In this document: piece after piece, positions 34,933-45,970 of the stretch
How positions within the stretch are numbered: the first letter of the stretch is position 1
How the letters are laid out: each line of letters opens with the position of its first letter
NCBI GenBank assembly: GCA_009746045.1
Contig: RPFO01001074.1
Coordinates: 1 to 64,000 of the forward strand
From: Mesostigma viride
Taxonomy: Eukaryota; Streptophyta; Mesostigmatophyceae; Mesostigmatales; Mesostigmataceae
Length of the DNA: 64,000 nucleotides
Direction: 5' to 3'
Translations under genes and position numbers: made by a program
The notes under the pieces: model-generated
The model's input: only the letters and a program-made list of their open reading frames with translations
Told to the model about the DNA's origin: nothing
Databases searched by the model: none

Positions 34933-35582
34933 TTAGCGTGGTCTCCATGTTCTGCACCGCCTGCACAGGGGGGAGTCGCGGAGTCGGGGGGTGTGAGGAG
35001 TCGGGTAGGTCATCGTCCACCACCCCGCGGTCGACTTTTCATCACTCGATTGAACGCCCTTGCTGGCATCAGCCGGAATTGACGGCACGTCCTCCTTGCT
35101 GCGTGCATCTGATTCCTGGGTGGCATGGCCGTCGGTAGTACCAGGAAACACTAGCTTCCTGCCGGGTGCCTTGTGATGTGCTTTCTCGAAGTCGTCAACG
35201 GCCTTGCATCCGGAATCATCCATCAACATGCGCCGGTCTTTGTCGGTGTTTGGAAGAAACTTGTTAGCAGCGGACCCCAGGGCCGGGGGGGAGTGCCGAG
35301 CTCATGATGACCGTTCGAACCCGAAGCTTGGAGATTGGCAACTTTCACGCCACCGGGGTCCACGTCACGGCATCCTGGGCACCACCACTCCTCCCCATTT
35401 TTATTCCCGTCAATTGCCTTGACGCAGATCGCGTGAGCAAATAGGTTGCAGCTTTCACCATTTCGGCCCCGACAGTTGTTGTCTGCCCCATCGGCATGGC
35501 CTAAGAGGCAAACACCCGCAGTTTGTCCATAACACAGTCGTTCTGCCCGCAGCCTCTCTGTTTCACTCAGATACTCCGCCAT
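34933..35582 (-). CDS. PHD-like zinc finger exon(s) upstream of the poly-Q ORF
   Basis: The frame starting at 35582 encodes MAEYLSETERLRAERLCYGQ, followed by a PHD-like series: CYG, VCLLGH, NCRG, SCNLFAHAIC and EEWWCPGC. The WWCPGC end is typical of PHD fingers, which often read histone tails. The frame runs to 35223; a second open frame (35229-34933, Ser/Asp/Lys-rich) continues toward the poly-Q ORF, so exons probably join across small introns that I cannot fix. It is divergent from the transposase, with a 120-bp repeat array between them. Confidence 0.55.
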
Positions 35583-35837
35583 ATCCCCTACAATTTAGCG
35601 GACGACGAACTTCATCGTCGACGACGTCATAGGCTGGCACGTTCTCGTTGTGTTCGTGCGCGCATGCCCTGCAGTGTTTTCTTGGCAGACTAGTGCACGC
35701 ACCTCCACCCGCGCGCGCGCAAAGACGACGGTCACTGCGCTTTGTTCATTCAAATGCCATTTGCATGCGAGGCTCGGACAACGCCGCGGACTGTTTCAGA
35801 ATTTTTTCACTTTTTGGATGGTCCTTCGTTTCTCGCA

Positions 35838-36240
35838 TGTTCAGCCCAGTTCAGGTTGTACGGTCAGTGTTGGGGGTCGGTGAATGAGTTCTGAATGGAA
35901 TTCTCAATGGAATGCCGCAACAGCCCATTTTCATTGAGAATGCAAGTCCTTTTTGCATGTTCAGCCCAGTTCAGGCTGTACGGTCAGTGTTGGGGGTCGG
36001 TGAATGGGTTCTCAATGGAATTCTCAATGGAATGCCGCAACAGCCCATTTTCATTGAGAATGCAAGTCCTTTTCGCATGTTCAGCCCAGTTCAGGCTGTA
36101 CGGTCAGTGTTGGGGGTCGGTGAATGAGTTCTGAATGGAATTCTCAATGGAATGCCGTTACAGCCCATTTTCATTGAGAATGCAAGACCTTTTCGTTTGT
36201 TCTGGCTGTACGGTCAGTGTTGGGGGTCGGTGAATGAATT
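35838..36240 (+). repeat. Three and a half 120-bp tandem repeats between the divergent transposon genes
   Basis: Units start CATGTTCAGCCCAGTTCAGG at 35838, 35958 and 36078, with a truncated unit from about 36198. Each contains GTTGGGGGTCGGTGAATG and AATGGAATTCTCAATGGAAT. The array is between the two divergent gene starts, so it may act as a bidirectional promoter or enhancer. Confidence 0.8.
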
Positions 36241-36549
36241 CTGAATGGAACTCTCATGCGCCGCGCTGAGTCAGCGGAAGATCGAGCCACAAACGAGGCA
36301 GGAGAGGCATAATTGGGAGAGGCGTGCCAACATAATTGCGAGAGCTGCCATGGGCGGTCGTGAAGGTTCAGACTATTGGAGGCGCCGTGACGAATATGGT
36401 GGGGGGCGCTGGAATTGGATGTCGTTGGAAATTGAAGAAGACCCTTGCCCCAGGCCCCCTGTTTTAGCCGGGGATGAGGCAGCTTGCTGGAGAATGTTCG
36501 TTGCCGTTTTGGTGTTGCTGCTCTTACGTCCCGACCACCAGGGGCCTGT

Positions 36550-36600
36550 CTCGTACAAGGGGAATTGATGCCCAGGCAGCGTCGATTCCCCTTGTACGAG
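36550..36600 (+). repeat. 16-bp inverted repeat enclosing the transposase start codon
   Basis: CTCGTACAAGGGGAAT (36550-36565) and ATTCCCCTTGTACGAG (36585-36600) are perfect complements with a 19-base loop that contains the ATG at 36568. In mRNA the start codon would sit in a hairpin loop. Another in-frame ATG upstream at 36484 would avoid this. Regulatory meaning is inferred. Confidence 0.75.
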
Positions 36601-39600
36601 GCCTACAACGTCGTAGTAGACGTTGATCATGACGATCAGGTCGACCATCTGGATATCGGCAGTGATGACGATGATGATGTAGGTGGTGGGTGCCGCACAG
36701 CAGGATTCAAATCATCAGCAACAACAGTACTGAAATACGCCTGTAATGCCCATGTGATCGCGGCAGAGCTGCGCGGGCGGTGTTGTAAACATAGATGCAT
36801 ACAAGATCCCCAGAGCCCCCTGTCATCCTTTGTAATATGGGAGGCGGCACGTAGCAAATATTGGGGGCTGTCCTGCAATGAACGCCGGCAGCTGGTGGTG
36901 GGGCTCTTTGTCGCTGCCGGCCTGGAGCATGTGACAGTCACCTTGCCAGAGTTTGGCCGACACCATGGGAAATACGAATGCTCGGTGCCGGTTGTGGCGG
37001 AGGTGCTGGTGCATGGGCGACGGCACCACGTGGAGGGGTGCCACCATGCGATACGACGCATGTTTGGCATCGCCCACTCCACGTGGAGGACATACATGGC
37101 CGTCGCCAAGGCGGCCTGCAAGCTTGATCACGAAGTCTGGGAGGCGGACACCCTCGACGCCGTGGGGTGTGAAATACCAGGAATCTCTCACGGTAAGAAG
37201 ACATGCTATCGTTCTGCCCTTCCTCCTTTTGGATGCAATTCACCTTATTGCTGCCCTGTTTTGAGAAATCTGTATGAGAAATGCTACTGTGCCTGGCAAG
37301 CCAAAAAAAATTTTTCCCCTCGCGGGGGCGCTGGAAAACGGCAAAGGCAAAGCGGAGCCCGCCGCCTTTTTTTGGCTTGCCAGGCACATTTATTGTTGTT
37401 TCATTACTATGTTTAATACCTGATGTTGCTCTCGCGTGTGCATGTTGAGGATGACCCTGCATGGATAACTTATATTCTTCATGCCTCTGTTGGTAAACTT
37501 GTCCATGTGATGTGTGCCTTGTGCAATGCAGGCGCTGGCAAACGCGAGCCGAGTGTTGTGCAACAGCGTAAAGAATGGGCTGTGGACTGGATTGCGGCAT
37601 ACGTGCAGACGAATGGCTGCCGCGATCCCACACGCGACAATGTATTGCTGCTAGAGAAAGAGAACTTGAAAAACCTGTGGGAGCAGCAGTATTGTATGGA
37701 TTGCATCGCGGTATGGGGCAACCCAACGGAGTCGAAAATGATGTACAAGTACACGGCCTTCACCATTCTGTGGAACGACGTCTGCGAGGGCAAATACAGC
37801 GACGGCTTGAAAATAGAGATGCAGAAAAACCGGCGCAATGTGGGGATTTGTGGGCACTGTGTGCTGTACCGTACCCTCCGTGCGGCAGCGGGAACCAATC
37901 GGGAGCAGCTGGAGCGCATCACCCTGGAGCGGAATCGCCACCTGGCTGCCGTGCGAGTTGCGCGGCGCGAGTTTTGGAAGCGCCGCCGTGAGGGTGTGGA
38001 TTGGCAGATCATATCCCTTGCGTGCGATAAGATCGACAGCAACAAGTCATACGTGCCGCACATGTGCGCGAAACACGAGGGTTGGGAAAACGGAATAAAC
38101 ACATTGTTTCGTTTCTCTCTCTTTTGTGTCGCAGCCCACGGGTGGAAAACTTGTTTCTTCCAGGTGCTCCCCTGGGTGGCTGTGGCAGATCAGTCGGGGG
38201 GCATCACCGTCACGCTGCTCATGTGGGTGCTCTGTGAGCTCATCAAGGCCAAGCCTTGGGAGGGGAAGGGGCTGCCGATGCCTGATACCCTCCACCTGCA
38301 ACTCGACGGGGGATCTGAAAATCGCAACGACACGGTGCTGCTGTGGGCGTGGTGGCTGGTGGCGTCGGGCTTGTTCGCGCGTGTCGAGATTCATCGCCTG
38401 CCAAGGGGGCACACCCATCTCGACATCGATCAGAAATTCGGACAAGTTTGGGGGTACTTCAAGCTGGGGGCCAACGCACTGAAGGGTGCGGTGTGGCACA
38501 CAGTGGAGGAGTATGGGGAAGCGGTCGTTGCCGCGTTTCGGCGTTCGGACACGTCGGACCTGGGTCGCACCACGCCCGCAGGCACGGTCTGCTGGACCAT
38601 GGGCGCCGCCTACAACATCGCTGCGTGGCTCATGCTCTTGAAAGAGCCGGAGCTCGCGAACTGGGCGATGTCAACGGATTGGGTGGAAAACCCGCTGACG
38701 GGGGAGGCAGAAAAAAACACAAAGTCCTGCAAGGTTCACCATCTGATGTTGCGGCGTGCTGCGGACGGGGAAGTCTACTTGTGGTATAAATTCCATGACT
38801 TGCTCGAGTGGAGGCCGGACGGCGCCGACGGCGAGCACCCGCTGTGGACTAGGGAACACGACGGCAAGGAGTTGTATGGGGTATTGGTGGTGGACGGGGA
38901 GAAGGTGGAGCGCGCACTTGGGACGGTGCCCTCGCTAGCAGGCTTGGATTTGGACTTCCTGGAGGGCAAGATGCCAGGAATCCAGAGAAAGATCAAGGGC
39001 TTGATGGCTGGAGGATACGCGCAGTATTTAAAGAAGGAGGGCATGGACAAGTGGGAGGCCTTCTGGCCTCTTGTTCCAACTGGTGTGGCCACCGTGCCTG
39101 CTGAATGGCAGCCCCCCAAGTGGCCAACTAGAGCGGAAATCCAGGCGCTGCGGCGACCCAATCAGAGCGGAGCAGGCCCGAGTGCCACCACTGACCTGGA
39201 TGCGGAAACGCGTCTAGCATTGGAGGGTGCTCGTTGCTTCGTGCCGCTGGTTGACCCCGTTGTCCACGCGGGGCGGCCCGCTGCTGTGCGACGCGCAGAG
39301 GATGCAGCGGTCGCGCTAAAGCAAGCATCCGCTGCAGCATGGGAGGGCATCGAGGTGGGGAAGCCGGTGATGTGTCAACATCCGGGGCTAAAGGACGGCT
39401 GCGATCTTCTGTGCAGCCCCCTAATGCCTTTCACTCCTTTGCTGTACGCGGTGGCCCGCAACATCACCGGCGACTTATCGCCAGACGCCGTGGTTGAACT
39501 TGAGTGCTACGGCTCGCACTCGTACACAACGCGGTTTTCGCCCTTCAGCCCGAGCTCGGCCCATTTCCCCCTGCCCGCCGCCACAAGGACAGGTACCCAC

Positions 39601-40187
39601 ACATTTTCAGTGAAGGCAAGCACAATCGTCTTGTCTTCGTGGCGTGCGGGGGGGGCAAGGTGCGCCGGGTGGGCTTGACAAGCAGTGGCACATTGACGCA
39701 GCACACGAAGGATGCTGTTGTTGGGCTCTCGCTCGACTGGATTCAGTGGGATGGGTACGGAACCCCGGCGATGGCGGAGAAGACGGCGGTGGGACTTTTC
39801 AAATCGCGTGTCATGGACGTGCCAGAGCCGGAATGGTTGGTGGGGACCCTGGTATGCAAGATATTTTCGGGCCCCAACTCGGGGGAGAAGCGGTATCATG
39901 GCCATGTGACGGCCTTTAGTAAGGAGCACGACATGGCCCATCTGCTATACTCCGATGGCGACGATGAAATAGTGGGATTTGATGAGGTGCAGGCTGCGCT
40001 TTGCGCATGCCCCGGTGTGCAGTTGCCAAATCTTCCACCTGCGAGCATTGCGCGAGGGAAGGCGGACATTACTGAGTGCATTCGCAAGCAGGTCGCCCAG
40101 CGGTCCACGGCAATGAAGCAAGCCAAGGCCACCCCGCGCCACAAGCGCCGGCCTCCCATCATTCCTGATTCAGACTCTGATGACTAG
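36568..40187 (+). CDS. DUF7869-like transposase with Tudor-like C-terminal region
   Basis: Exon 1 is 36568-37192 (or from ATG 36484), ending at GTAAGA; exon 2 starts at 37532 in matching phase. Exon 1 has an acidic run and a Cys motif (RCCKHRC) like the short Cys motif that opens this family. Exon 2 carries a RNase H-like core with three acidic signatures: VAVADQSGG (about 38178), LQLDGGSENRN (about 38299) and LPRGHTHLDIDQKFG (about 38400). The order and spacing fit DUF7869 proteins, common in algal and animal transposons. Near 39590-39650 the reading frame changes by one base; a very short intron, a GGGG-run error or a real frameshift could explain it. The last frame ends with a segment (TLVCKIFSGPNSG...YSDGDDEIVGF) resembling plant Tudor-like modules, then an acidic DSDSDD tail. 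Confidence 0.75.
37288..37388. mobile_element. 101-bp MITE-like insertion inside the transposase intron
   Basis: TGTGCCTGGCAAGCC followed by A-run at 37288 is matched by T-run and GGCTTGCCAGGCACA at the right end (23-bp inverted repeats). It is wholly inside the 37193-37531 intron, so it does not break coding. No clear target duplication. Confidence 0.6.
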
Positions 40188-40439
40188 CCTTGCCGCATGT
40201 GGCTTTTAATTTTTCATGGCTGCCCTACCTTCTCGGTGCATGCTTTGCGGCTAGCAGCCTTGTGATCAACACATTCCGTGTCTTATGACCTTGGTTCATA
40301 GGTTTATTACATGTCCTTACAATTGGTAGAACATACATCAAATGGGATAAAACCATATTTGGGTGAACAGGTTTCATGGCTCATGGCTCATCTATTTTTT
40401 TTCAATGGGATATGACGTAAAAGCTGGCAATGTGCATTT
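40188..40439. other. 3' region of the transposase gene
   Basis: AT-rich non-coding sequence between the TAG at 40185-40187 and the right subterminal repeats. It contains GGTTTATTACATG at about 40301. No gene. Confidence 0.4.
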
Positions 40440-41335
40440 TCTAAATGCTGCCTGCAAGAATCCAGCCTGAAATGAGTTCATTTGTTCACTATTCATATTT
40501 GTTTCATGGAAGTTAACCGAGAAAATCACGAAAAACTGCACATGTATGCTGTCACATGTCACCATTTGAGCTCAGAATGAGCCCAATTTTTGTGGGTGGT
40601 CTATTTTCATGGTCTAGATGCTGCCTGCAAGAATCCAGCCTGATCTGAGTTCATTTGTTCACTATTCATATTTGTTTCATGTAAGAAAAGGGGGAAAATG
40701 ACGAAAAACTGCACATGTATGCTGTCACATGTCACCATTTGAGCTCAGAATGAGCCCAATTTTTGTGGGTGGTCTATTTTCATGGTATACATGCTGCCTG
40801 CAAGAATCCAGCCTGATATGAGTTCATTTGTTCACTATTCATATTTGTTTCATGTAAGAAAAGGGGGAAAATGACGAAAAACTGCACATGTATGCTGTCA
40901 CATGTCACCATTTGAGCTCAGAATGAGCCCAATTTTTGTGGGTGGTCTATTTTCATGGTATACATGCTGCCTGCAAGAATCCAGCCTGATATGAGTTCAT
41001 TTGTCCACTATTCATATTTGTTTCATGTAAGAAAAGGGGGAAAATGACGAAAAACTGCACATGTATGCTGTCACATGTCACCATTTGAGCTCAGAATGAG
41101 CCCAATTTTTGTGGGTGGTCTATTTTCATGGTCTACATGCTGCCTGCAAGAATCCAGCCTGAAATGAGTTCATTTGTCCACTATTCATATTTGTTTCATG
41201 TAAGTAAAGGGGGAAAATGACGAAAAACTGCACATGTATGCTGTCACATGTCACCATTTGAGCTCAGAATGAGCCCAATTTTTGTGGGTGGTCTATTTTC
41301 ATGGTCTACATGCTGCCTGCAACAGTCCAGCTTTA
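40440..41335 (-). repeat. Right subterminal array, about five 173-bp repeats (inverted)
   Basis: The same unit as at 31964-32665 in reverse orientation, with ATGCTGCCTGCAAGAATCCAG recurring at about 40447, 40620, 40790, 40966 and 41137. One unit more than on the left side. Unit-to-unit identity is high, suggesting recent homogenisation. Confidence 0.85.
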
Positions 41336-41418
41336 GGTACCCTCAGATCTGAAAGATTTTTTTTTTACTCATTTGAAGACTTGTGAAATTGAGCAAACAC
41401 CTATGAATCCCCTCAATG

Positions 41419-41884
41419 CAGACACAGAGCAGTTGTTGCGGGTGGCGTTGCGCGGGCAATGAAGCCCTGCAAAAGGCAATCACTTCGCTGATCGTCCCGC
41501 GGGCGCTTGCTGCACTTCCTGTTCCCTGCTCAAACAGGAAATAAATCCGCGCAGGAATCTCCGTGGCATTTAACTCAAGCCGAGCTGAAAGCCGGTAAGA
41601 ACCTAACCAATTAATGGGACGCCACTGGGGAGCCTGGAAGAAGTCGTGCCATTGCATGCGTGTCCTCGCTCAATTCGCCCGCCTGTTCTGCGCGTACGGT
41701 CAGGACTTAGAACGCGTGAAACATGGCCGTGCGCAGCTTCAACTTGTCAGGCTAGCCAGAGCCGGAATAGGCTGAGCGCAAAGCACGTTGGAATGTCAGC
41801 CGTTGGCACCCGTGTAAGCTAAGAAGGCAGGGTAAGACCGGTTTTCGCATTCATGCACACTGTTCCTCGACGAGATGGTGAACA
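41419..41884. other. Host sequence between transposon and LTR element
   Basis: No gene seen. The first bases after CAATG are the right flank of the transposon insertion. It ends GGTGAACA directly before the LTR, where AACA also follows the other LTR. Confidence 0.4.
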
Positions 41885-42237
41885 ACAAGTTAAAGCCCGA
41901 CCGGCTCAGCTATGGCGGTCGGTCACGTTGAGCTTGGGATAAGGTGAACACAGAGAACTGCTGTCGGAGCTGGCCCACCACTGGTTTATGTCTTAGCCAG
42001 CAAACCCTATCCGGTTAGCCGTAACCGTGGGACAAGCTAGCTGTCCGTACGTACCGACCCGGATAAGGCCCCGGACTGGGGCCTAGGTGGCGCCGGCCCT
42101 AGGCGCCGCCCTTAGACCGGTCGACCGCATCGGACCGCCGGATTATAGCCGGCGGCTTAGCGGACGCTAGCGGAAGGCGTGCGGACGGACATGGGGAACT
42201 TAGAGCCAGATCCTAGGGCTCTAGAGTTACTCAACTC
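41885..42237 (-). repeat. 3' LTR of the Copia-like element
   Basis: 353 bp, starting ACAAGTTAAAGCCCGACCGG and ending TTACTCAACTC on the plus strand. It matches 54398-54746 nearly perfectly; the main difference is CGTACGTACCG here against CGTACCG there. GC-rich, with CCTAGGCGCC palindromes near 42100. Its ends are not canonical TG...CA as far as I can place them. Confidence 0.9.
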
Positions 42238-42613
42238 CGACATACTCTTTTGTTCTTTGATTAATTATCAAAATAATTACATCAAATGCAGACCATACAA
42301 AACCCTCTAAGGTAGGGAACTCAAGGGGGCCTCAAGGCCGTCAAAATCACCACGGTATCGACCCGCGCCCTTGTGATCACACATGAATAGTGATGTAATA
42401 AGTATCTAGAAAAAAACAACTATGCCACCAGACAAAAGGTGACCCATTTATTAGGACCAGTGACCCGCCGACGGGCCCAAGGCACCGTCCAACGTGGCTA
42501 GGGTATGGTCAGGACAAGCAAAAAAACTATCACCATGATATTCGTGAATGCTAGCAACACAGGGTGAGTTATGGCTGTATTCATAAAGCGCCCGAGCCGT
42601 AACCCTGTGTGGC

Positions 42614-43000
42614 TCACGGGTGTTGCATCGTCATGCGCTTGCGCAACACTGCGTACTGCGGGGCAGCCTCCCGCGCCTCCTTGGTGAGTGCATCCGCGGG
42701 ATTGAGTTCATCCGCGATGTGCTGGAGACGCGTGACGCAGGAGGCCGCCTCAGCGAGTACGAGGTAATCAACGTCCTGTGACCGCGCATAGGGATTGTCA
42801 AGGAAGGCCAAACAACTTTGTGAGTCAGTGTGCACCGTGCTAGTCCAGTGAAGAGTGAACCCACACGAGCCAAATACCCAACCCAGCAAGTACCGCAGCC
42901 ACATGCCATGTGAGATAGCTGAAACAATGCCCCGGCATTCAGCCGTGTTGGGGCTAGTGGCAATGCGGCTGTGCAAGCGCGAGTACCAATCTAACAACAT
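42614..43000 (-). pseudogene. Copia-type RNase H fragment
   Basis: 128 codons with the Ty1/Copia RNase H signatures SPNTAECRGIVSAISHGMW (the E-A-E region), VHTDSQSCLAF, and the C-terminal NPADALTKE, which corresponds to the usual ADxLTK end. It follows the reverse transcriptase in a different frame, with about 10 bases overlap near 43000, so one frameshift separates them. It ends with a stop at 42614, about 375 bases before the LTR; the gap holds the probable polypurine tract region. Confidence 0.75.
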
Positions 43001-44328
43001 GCCAGGTTGTCCCTCATTGCTGATAAAGAACAGTGCCCCATGCGGGCCCGCACTTGGCTGACTGTGCGCGTCTCTAGATTAGCATCCGTCACTATCTCGA
43101 GGTGCACCGGCTGTGAGCAATCGAGCCCACGAAGCACAATGCCGGGCGTCATGGCCAGCTGCCGCCGAACATGAATGGACCCTAGTCCTTCCAGCACATC
43201 ATCGGGCAGGCGAGCGAGCACCGCCAAATCAGGTGCCACCGTGTCCGCCAACCACCCGAGCTTGCCCTTAACCGAGGGCCCATGGGTTGCCAACAACGGG
43301 GACGGGAGGTCGGCCAGCAGGTCAACCACATAGTTGCGGCTAGCCTGCATGTGCATGACCCATTCGCCAGAACGCGAATCCCGCTGCAACGTAGACTGCA
43401 CGCCGCAAAACACCACGGGTTTACCCTCCTCATGATCCACCGCCCGGCCCAGGGGAAACTTAGCCGCCACTGCAGCAAGAAACTGGGTAGCAAAGGTGCG
43501 AGGTGCCACCAGCTTGAAGTCATCGCCATGCCACACGAAGAGGGCTGGCTCGCCAGGGACGCCGGTGGGGACCACAAAGAAGTTAGGATCCGCGCGATGG
43601 TACGTGGCCCCTAAGCTCTGCAAGACCTCCTCCGCGGAAATGCGGAAGATGATGGGAGAGCTCTGCAGCCCCTCCACCCCTGTCAACAGCTCGATATACT
43701 CGCTGCCAATGGTGCCATCCTGCCAGACCACCGGGACCTTCACCACGTAGCGGGTGCCTTGCCATGTTTGCTGCGCGACCCCAGCGTCGCTGTGGAGGAA
43801 TGCCCGCTGAAAGTCACCGCACCACATCCCGTAGTCCTTGCCCGCGTTCCGCTTGCCCAAGTAGATGACCGTCAGTAGCCGATGCGAAACATGGTTGAGC
43901 CCAGGGGTATAAAGATCCTTGGCGTCCAGCGGGGAGGACCCCTTTTTCTCCGTGACCACGGGCCTTACCCGGAACACTACCGAAGAGTTGGTCTCGGACT
44001 CCGGCTTGTAGGTGAGCACGAACTTCAACCGCAACCGCGTGGCCCCGGCTGGCACACTCTCCAATCCTCGGTAGACCTCGCGCTCTCGCCACTGCTCCGT
44101 GGCTCGAATGAACGCGTCGCGCCACAAAGCAAACTTGAGAGGATCTTGACAGTCCAGGACAAGGTGCTCCCACGTCACAGGGCTATCCGCCGCCAGTGAG
44201 TGTGAGTGGAGGCCGAAGCTGCGCGGGTACGTGCCAATCCTGAGGCTGAATGATGGACTGGACGAGCGGCGGTGTGGAAAACGCCGCATTACAATTCGTT
44301 CAAGTGGCCCGCCGGAGCGGCTGTACAA
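42991..44328 (-). pseudogene. Copia-type reverse transcriptase fragment
   Basis: 445 codons. RVT_2 signatures are present: YGMWCGDFQRAFLHSD corresponds to the D-V-K-x-AFLHG motif, and LFVWHGDDFKLVA corresponds to the YVDD box (here HGDD). A later segment, KGKLGWLADTVAPDLA, matches the usual GxLxYLxxTRPDI region. The upstream end (residues 1-25, SGGPLERIVMRRF) lies at a nested insertion with inverted ends (44290-45062), so the original N-terminal part is separated. Other catalytic aspartates appear intact. Confidence 0.8.
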
Positions 44329-45062
44329 TTTTTCCCAGTGAGCGCGCTGCCAAGTGTACTTGTGGGCAAATTTTTAGGTGCCCCGTCACTTCGAGGTACT
44401 AAAAATTAGGCTACGGTACAAATTCAGCGAATTTCAGCGAATTTTCAGTCGAACCAAAGGAAGTGACGCCAACTACCAAAAAGTTTCCGTTACGAATTTT
44501 CAGCCCAACACTCGCGCAAAATGAAGTGACGGCAACTACCAAAACGTTTCCGTTACGAATTTTCACTCCCACATGTTTGCACAAGAGGAAGTGACGGCAA
44601 CTACCAAAAAGTTTCCGTTACGAATTTTCAGTCCCACACTTCGCGCAAATTTTAGTAGGGCTGCACGCAAGCTACCTTTCAAAATTTTGCGCTAGTATGG
44701 AACGCATTTCATTCGTCTGGAGGAACGCTGCCCGCCAACTACCCCCGTTCAGAAAGTTCCGCCGAAATTTACTTGAGATTTGGAAATCTGAACGTGCGCG
44801 CAAATTTTAGTAGGGCTGCACGCAAGCTACCTTTCAAAATTTTGCGCAAGTATGGAACGCAATTCATTCGTCCGGAGGAATGCTGCTCGTCAACTGCCCC
44901 CGTTCAGAAAGTTGCGCCGAACTTTACTTGAGATTTGGAAATCTGAACGTGCGGTTGGAGTTTCGCGGGGAAACCCAAGTTCCCTAGTAATTCACCAATG
45001 ACGCGCTTCGAACACTTGCCCGCTAAAACCTAAGCAGCCGCTCCGGCTGGCCACTTAAACGA
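44290..45062. mobile_element. Non-autonomous element with inverted ends nested in pol
   Basis: Inverted ends: AAGTGGCCCGCCGGAGCGGC at about 44301-44320 and GCCGCTCCGGCTGGCCACTT at about 45037-45056, extending to AACGAA/TTCGTT. Inside are three copies of an about 75-bp unit (AGTGACGGCAACTACCAAAA, 44458-44640) and two copies of a 160-bp unit (TTTTAGTAGGGCTGCACGC at 44650 and 44808). No ORF. It separates the protease C-terminal part from reverse transcriptase. Confidence 0.6.
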
Positions 45063-45262
45063 AACTTGATGGCCATCGGTAAGCGCCGCACGACGCCGGG
45101 CTGCCCGACCACCACCCCCAATGGAGCGTGGTACTCGCGAAGCGGGATGCTGCCCACCCCCGCGACTGACAGCAAGTCAGCGGACACTGAGAACCCCGGG
45201 TATGATACGAAAGGTTCGCCCAGCAAGGCCACATCCTCGTAGCCATCCACGACGTGAAACGG
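45063..45262 (-). pseudogene. Retropepsin-like C-terminal fragment
   Basis: Minus-strand frame with FHVVDGYEDVALLGEPFVSY, which resembles the second half of retroviral-type aspartic proteases (hydrophobic strand, then D-A-LLG-x-D-F). It is followed by SVSADLLSVAGVGSIPL. It pairs with the N-terminal protease fragment at 49373-49837, from which it is separated by the insertion at about 45301-49400. Assignment rests on motif similarity only. Confidence 0.45.
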
Positions 45263-45802
45263 CGTGTCAATGCCACATCAATACGGCGCAGCGCCGGGCC
45301 GTTCCCCGGTAATTCCCGCGCGAAAGTTGACGAAATTCGGTGCGCGCGTGCAATGTTGACTGAAATTCGGTGTGCAAGGCTAATAATGGTAGCTGAAAAT
45401 TTATTGCTCACGGAATACGAAGCCATTGTGTACCGGATTTCGCTTGTTCGAACGGCATTGTCATAGGGAAAAATAATATTCACAAAAAAACTCGCGAAAC
45501 GCTGCTGTATTGGGTGTGAACGAGGACAAGCACGCAGTTGGCGCAGTTTTTGCTCGCCGTCCGACCAGACCCGTGCATCTTTAAGGTAAGGTCTCGTTGC
45601 CCAAACTACTTGACGGTGGAAACGAACACGTTCCACCAGTTCCTTACATCATTTCAAAGAAACCCAGCGTAGGATTTCCCTTAATTTTGCGTTTCCGATT
45701 TTTACGCCCCTTCCGCGAAAAAGTGAGAATTATAGGAGCGCTGACAGGGGCAACACTGCATGTCGTGCTTTTAATCGCTTTTTCGTCTTTTCTTGCAGCT
45801 AT

Positions 45803-45970
45803 ATGACTTCGCTTGGGCGCAGCAACATCGCCCGGTGTTTATCCTGCGGGCGGGGCTTGCTGGCCCCGTCCGGAGTGTGCTCGGGGTGCGGGAAAAACCA
45901 CAGCTACTGGTTTATAACGTCGACAACCCCCCATTTTCTGGTCATTAACCGGCGTATTCTTGTGGTTTAA
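45803..45970 (+). CDS. Possible 55-residue zinc-ribbon exon
   Basis: A frame starts 3 bases after TTTTCTTGCAG and runs to TAA. It contains [11 protein letters not shown] and VCSGCGKNH, two C-x2-C pairs 10 residues apart, typical of a short zinc ribbon. The upstream pyrimidine-rich acceptor suggests it is a terminal exon of a gene in the nested insertion. Upstream exons are not identified. Confidence 0.35.
   Translation: MTSLGRSNIARCLSCGRGLLAPSGVCSGCGKNHSYWFITSTTPHFLVINRRILVV

Larger units (their letters stand above)
31858..41413 (+). mobile_element. Complete 9.56 kb DNA transposon with TIRs and 5-bp target duplication
   Basis: The left end AGGGGATTCATA (31858) is matched by TATGAATCCCCT at the right end (41413); similarity extends about 33 bases with few mismatches. 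CAATG directly flanks both ends (31853-31857 and 41414-41418), the expected target-site duplication. Next to the TIRs are inverted arrays of 173-bp repeats (left 31964-32660, right 40440-41335). Inside are two divergent gene units: a minus-strand PHD/poly-Q protein (33408-35582) and a plus-strand transposase (36568-40187). Intact ends and long open frames suggest a recent insertion. Superfamily assignment is tentative: the transposase has a DUF7869-like core. Confidence 0.85.

Noticed and set aside
39592-39609. 18-base intron GTACCC...TTTCAG joining the two transposase frames
   Set aside because: Far shorter than any other intron in this window; a sequencing indel in the G-run or frameshift is more likely.
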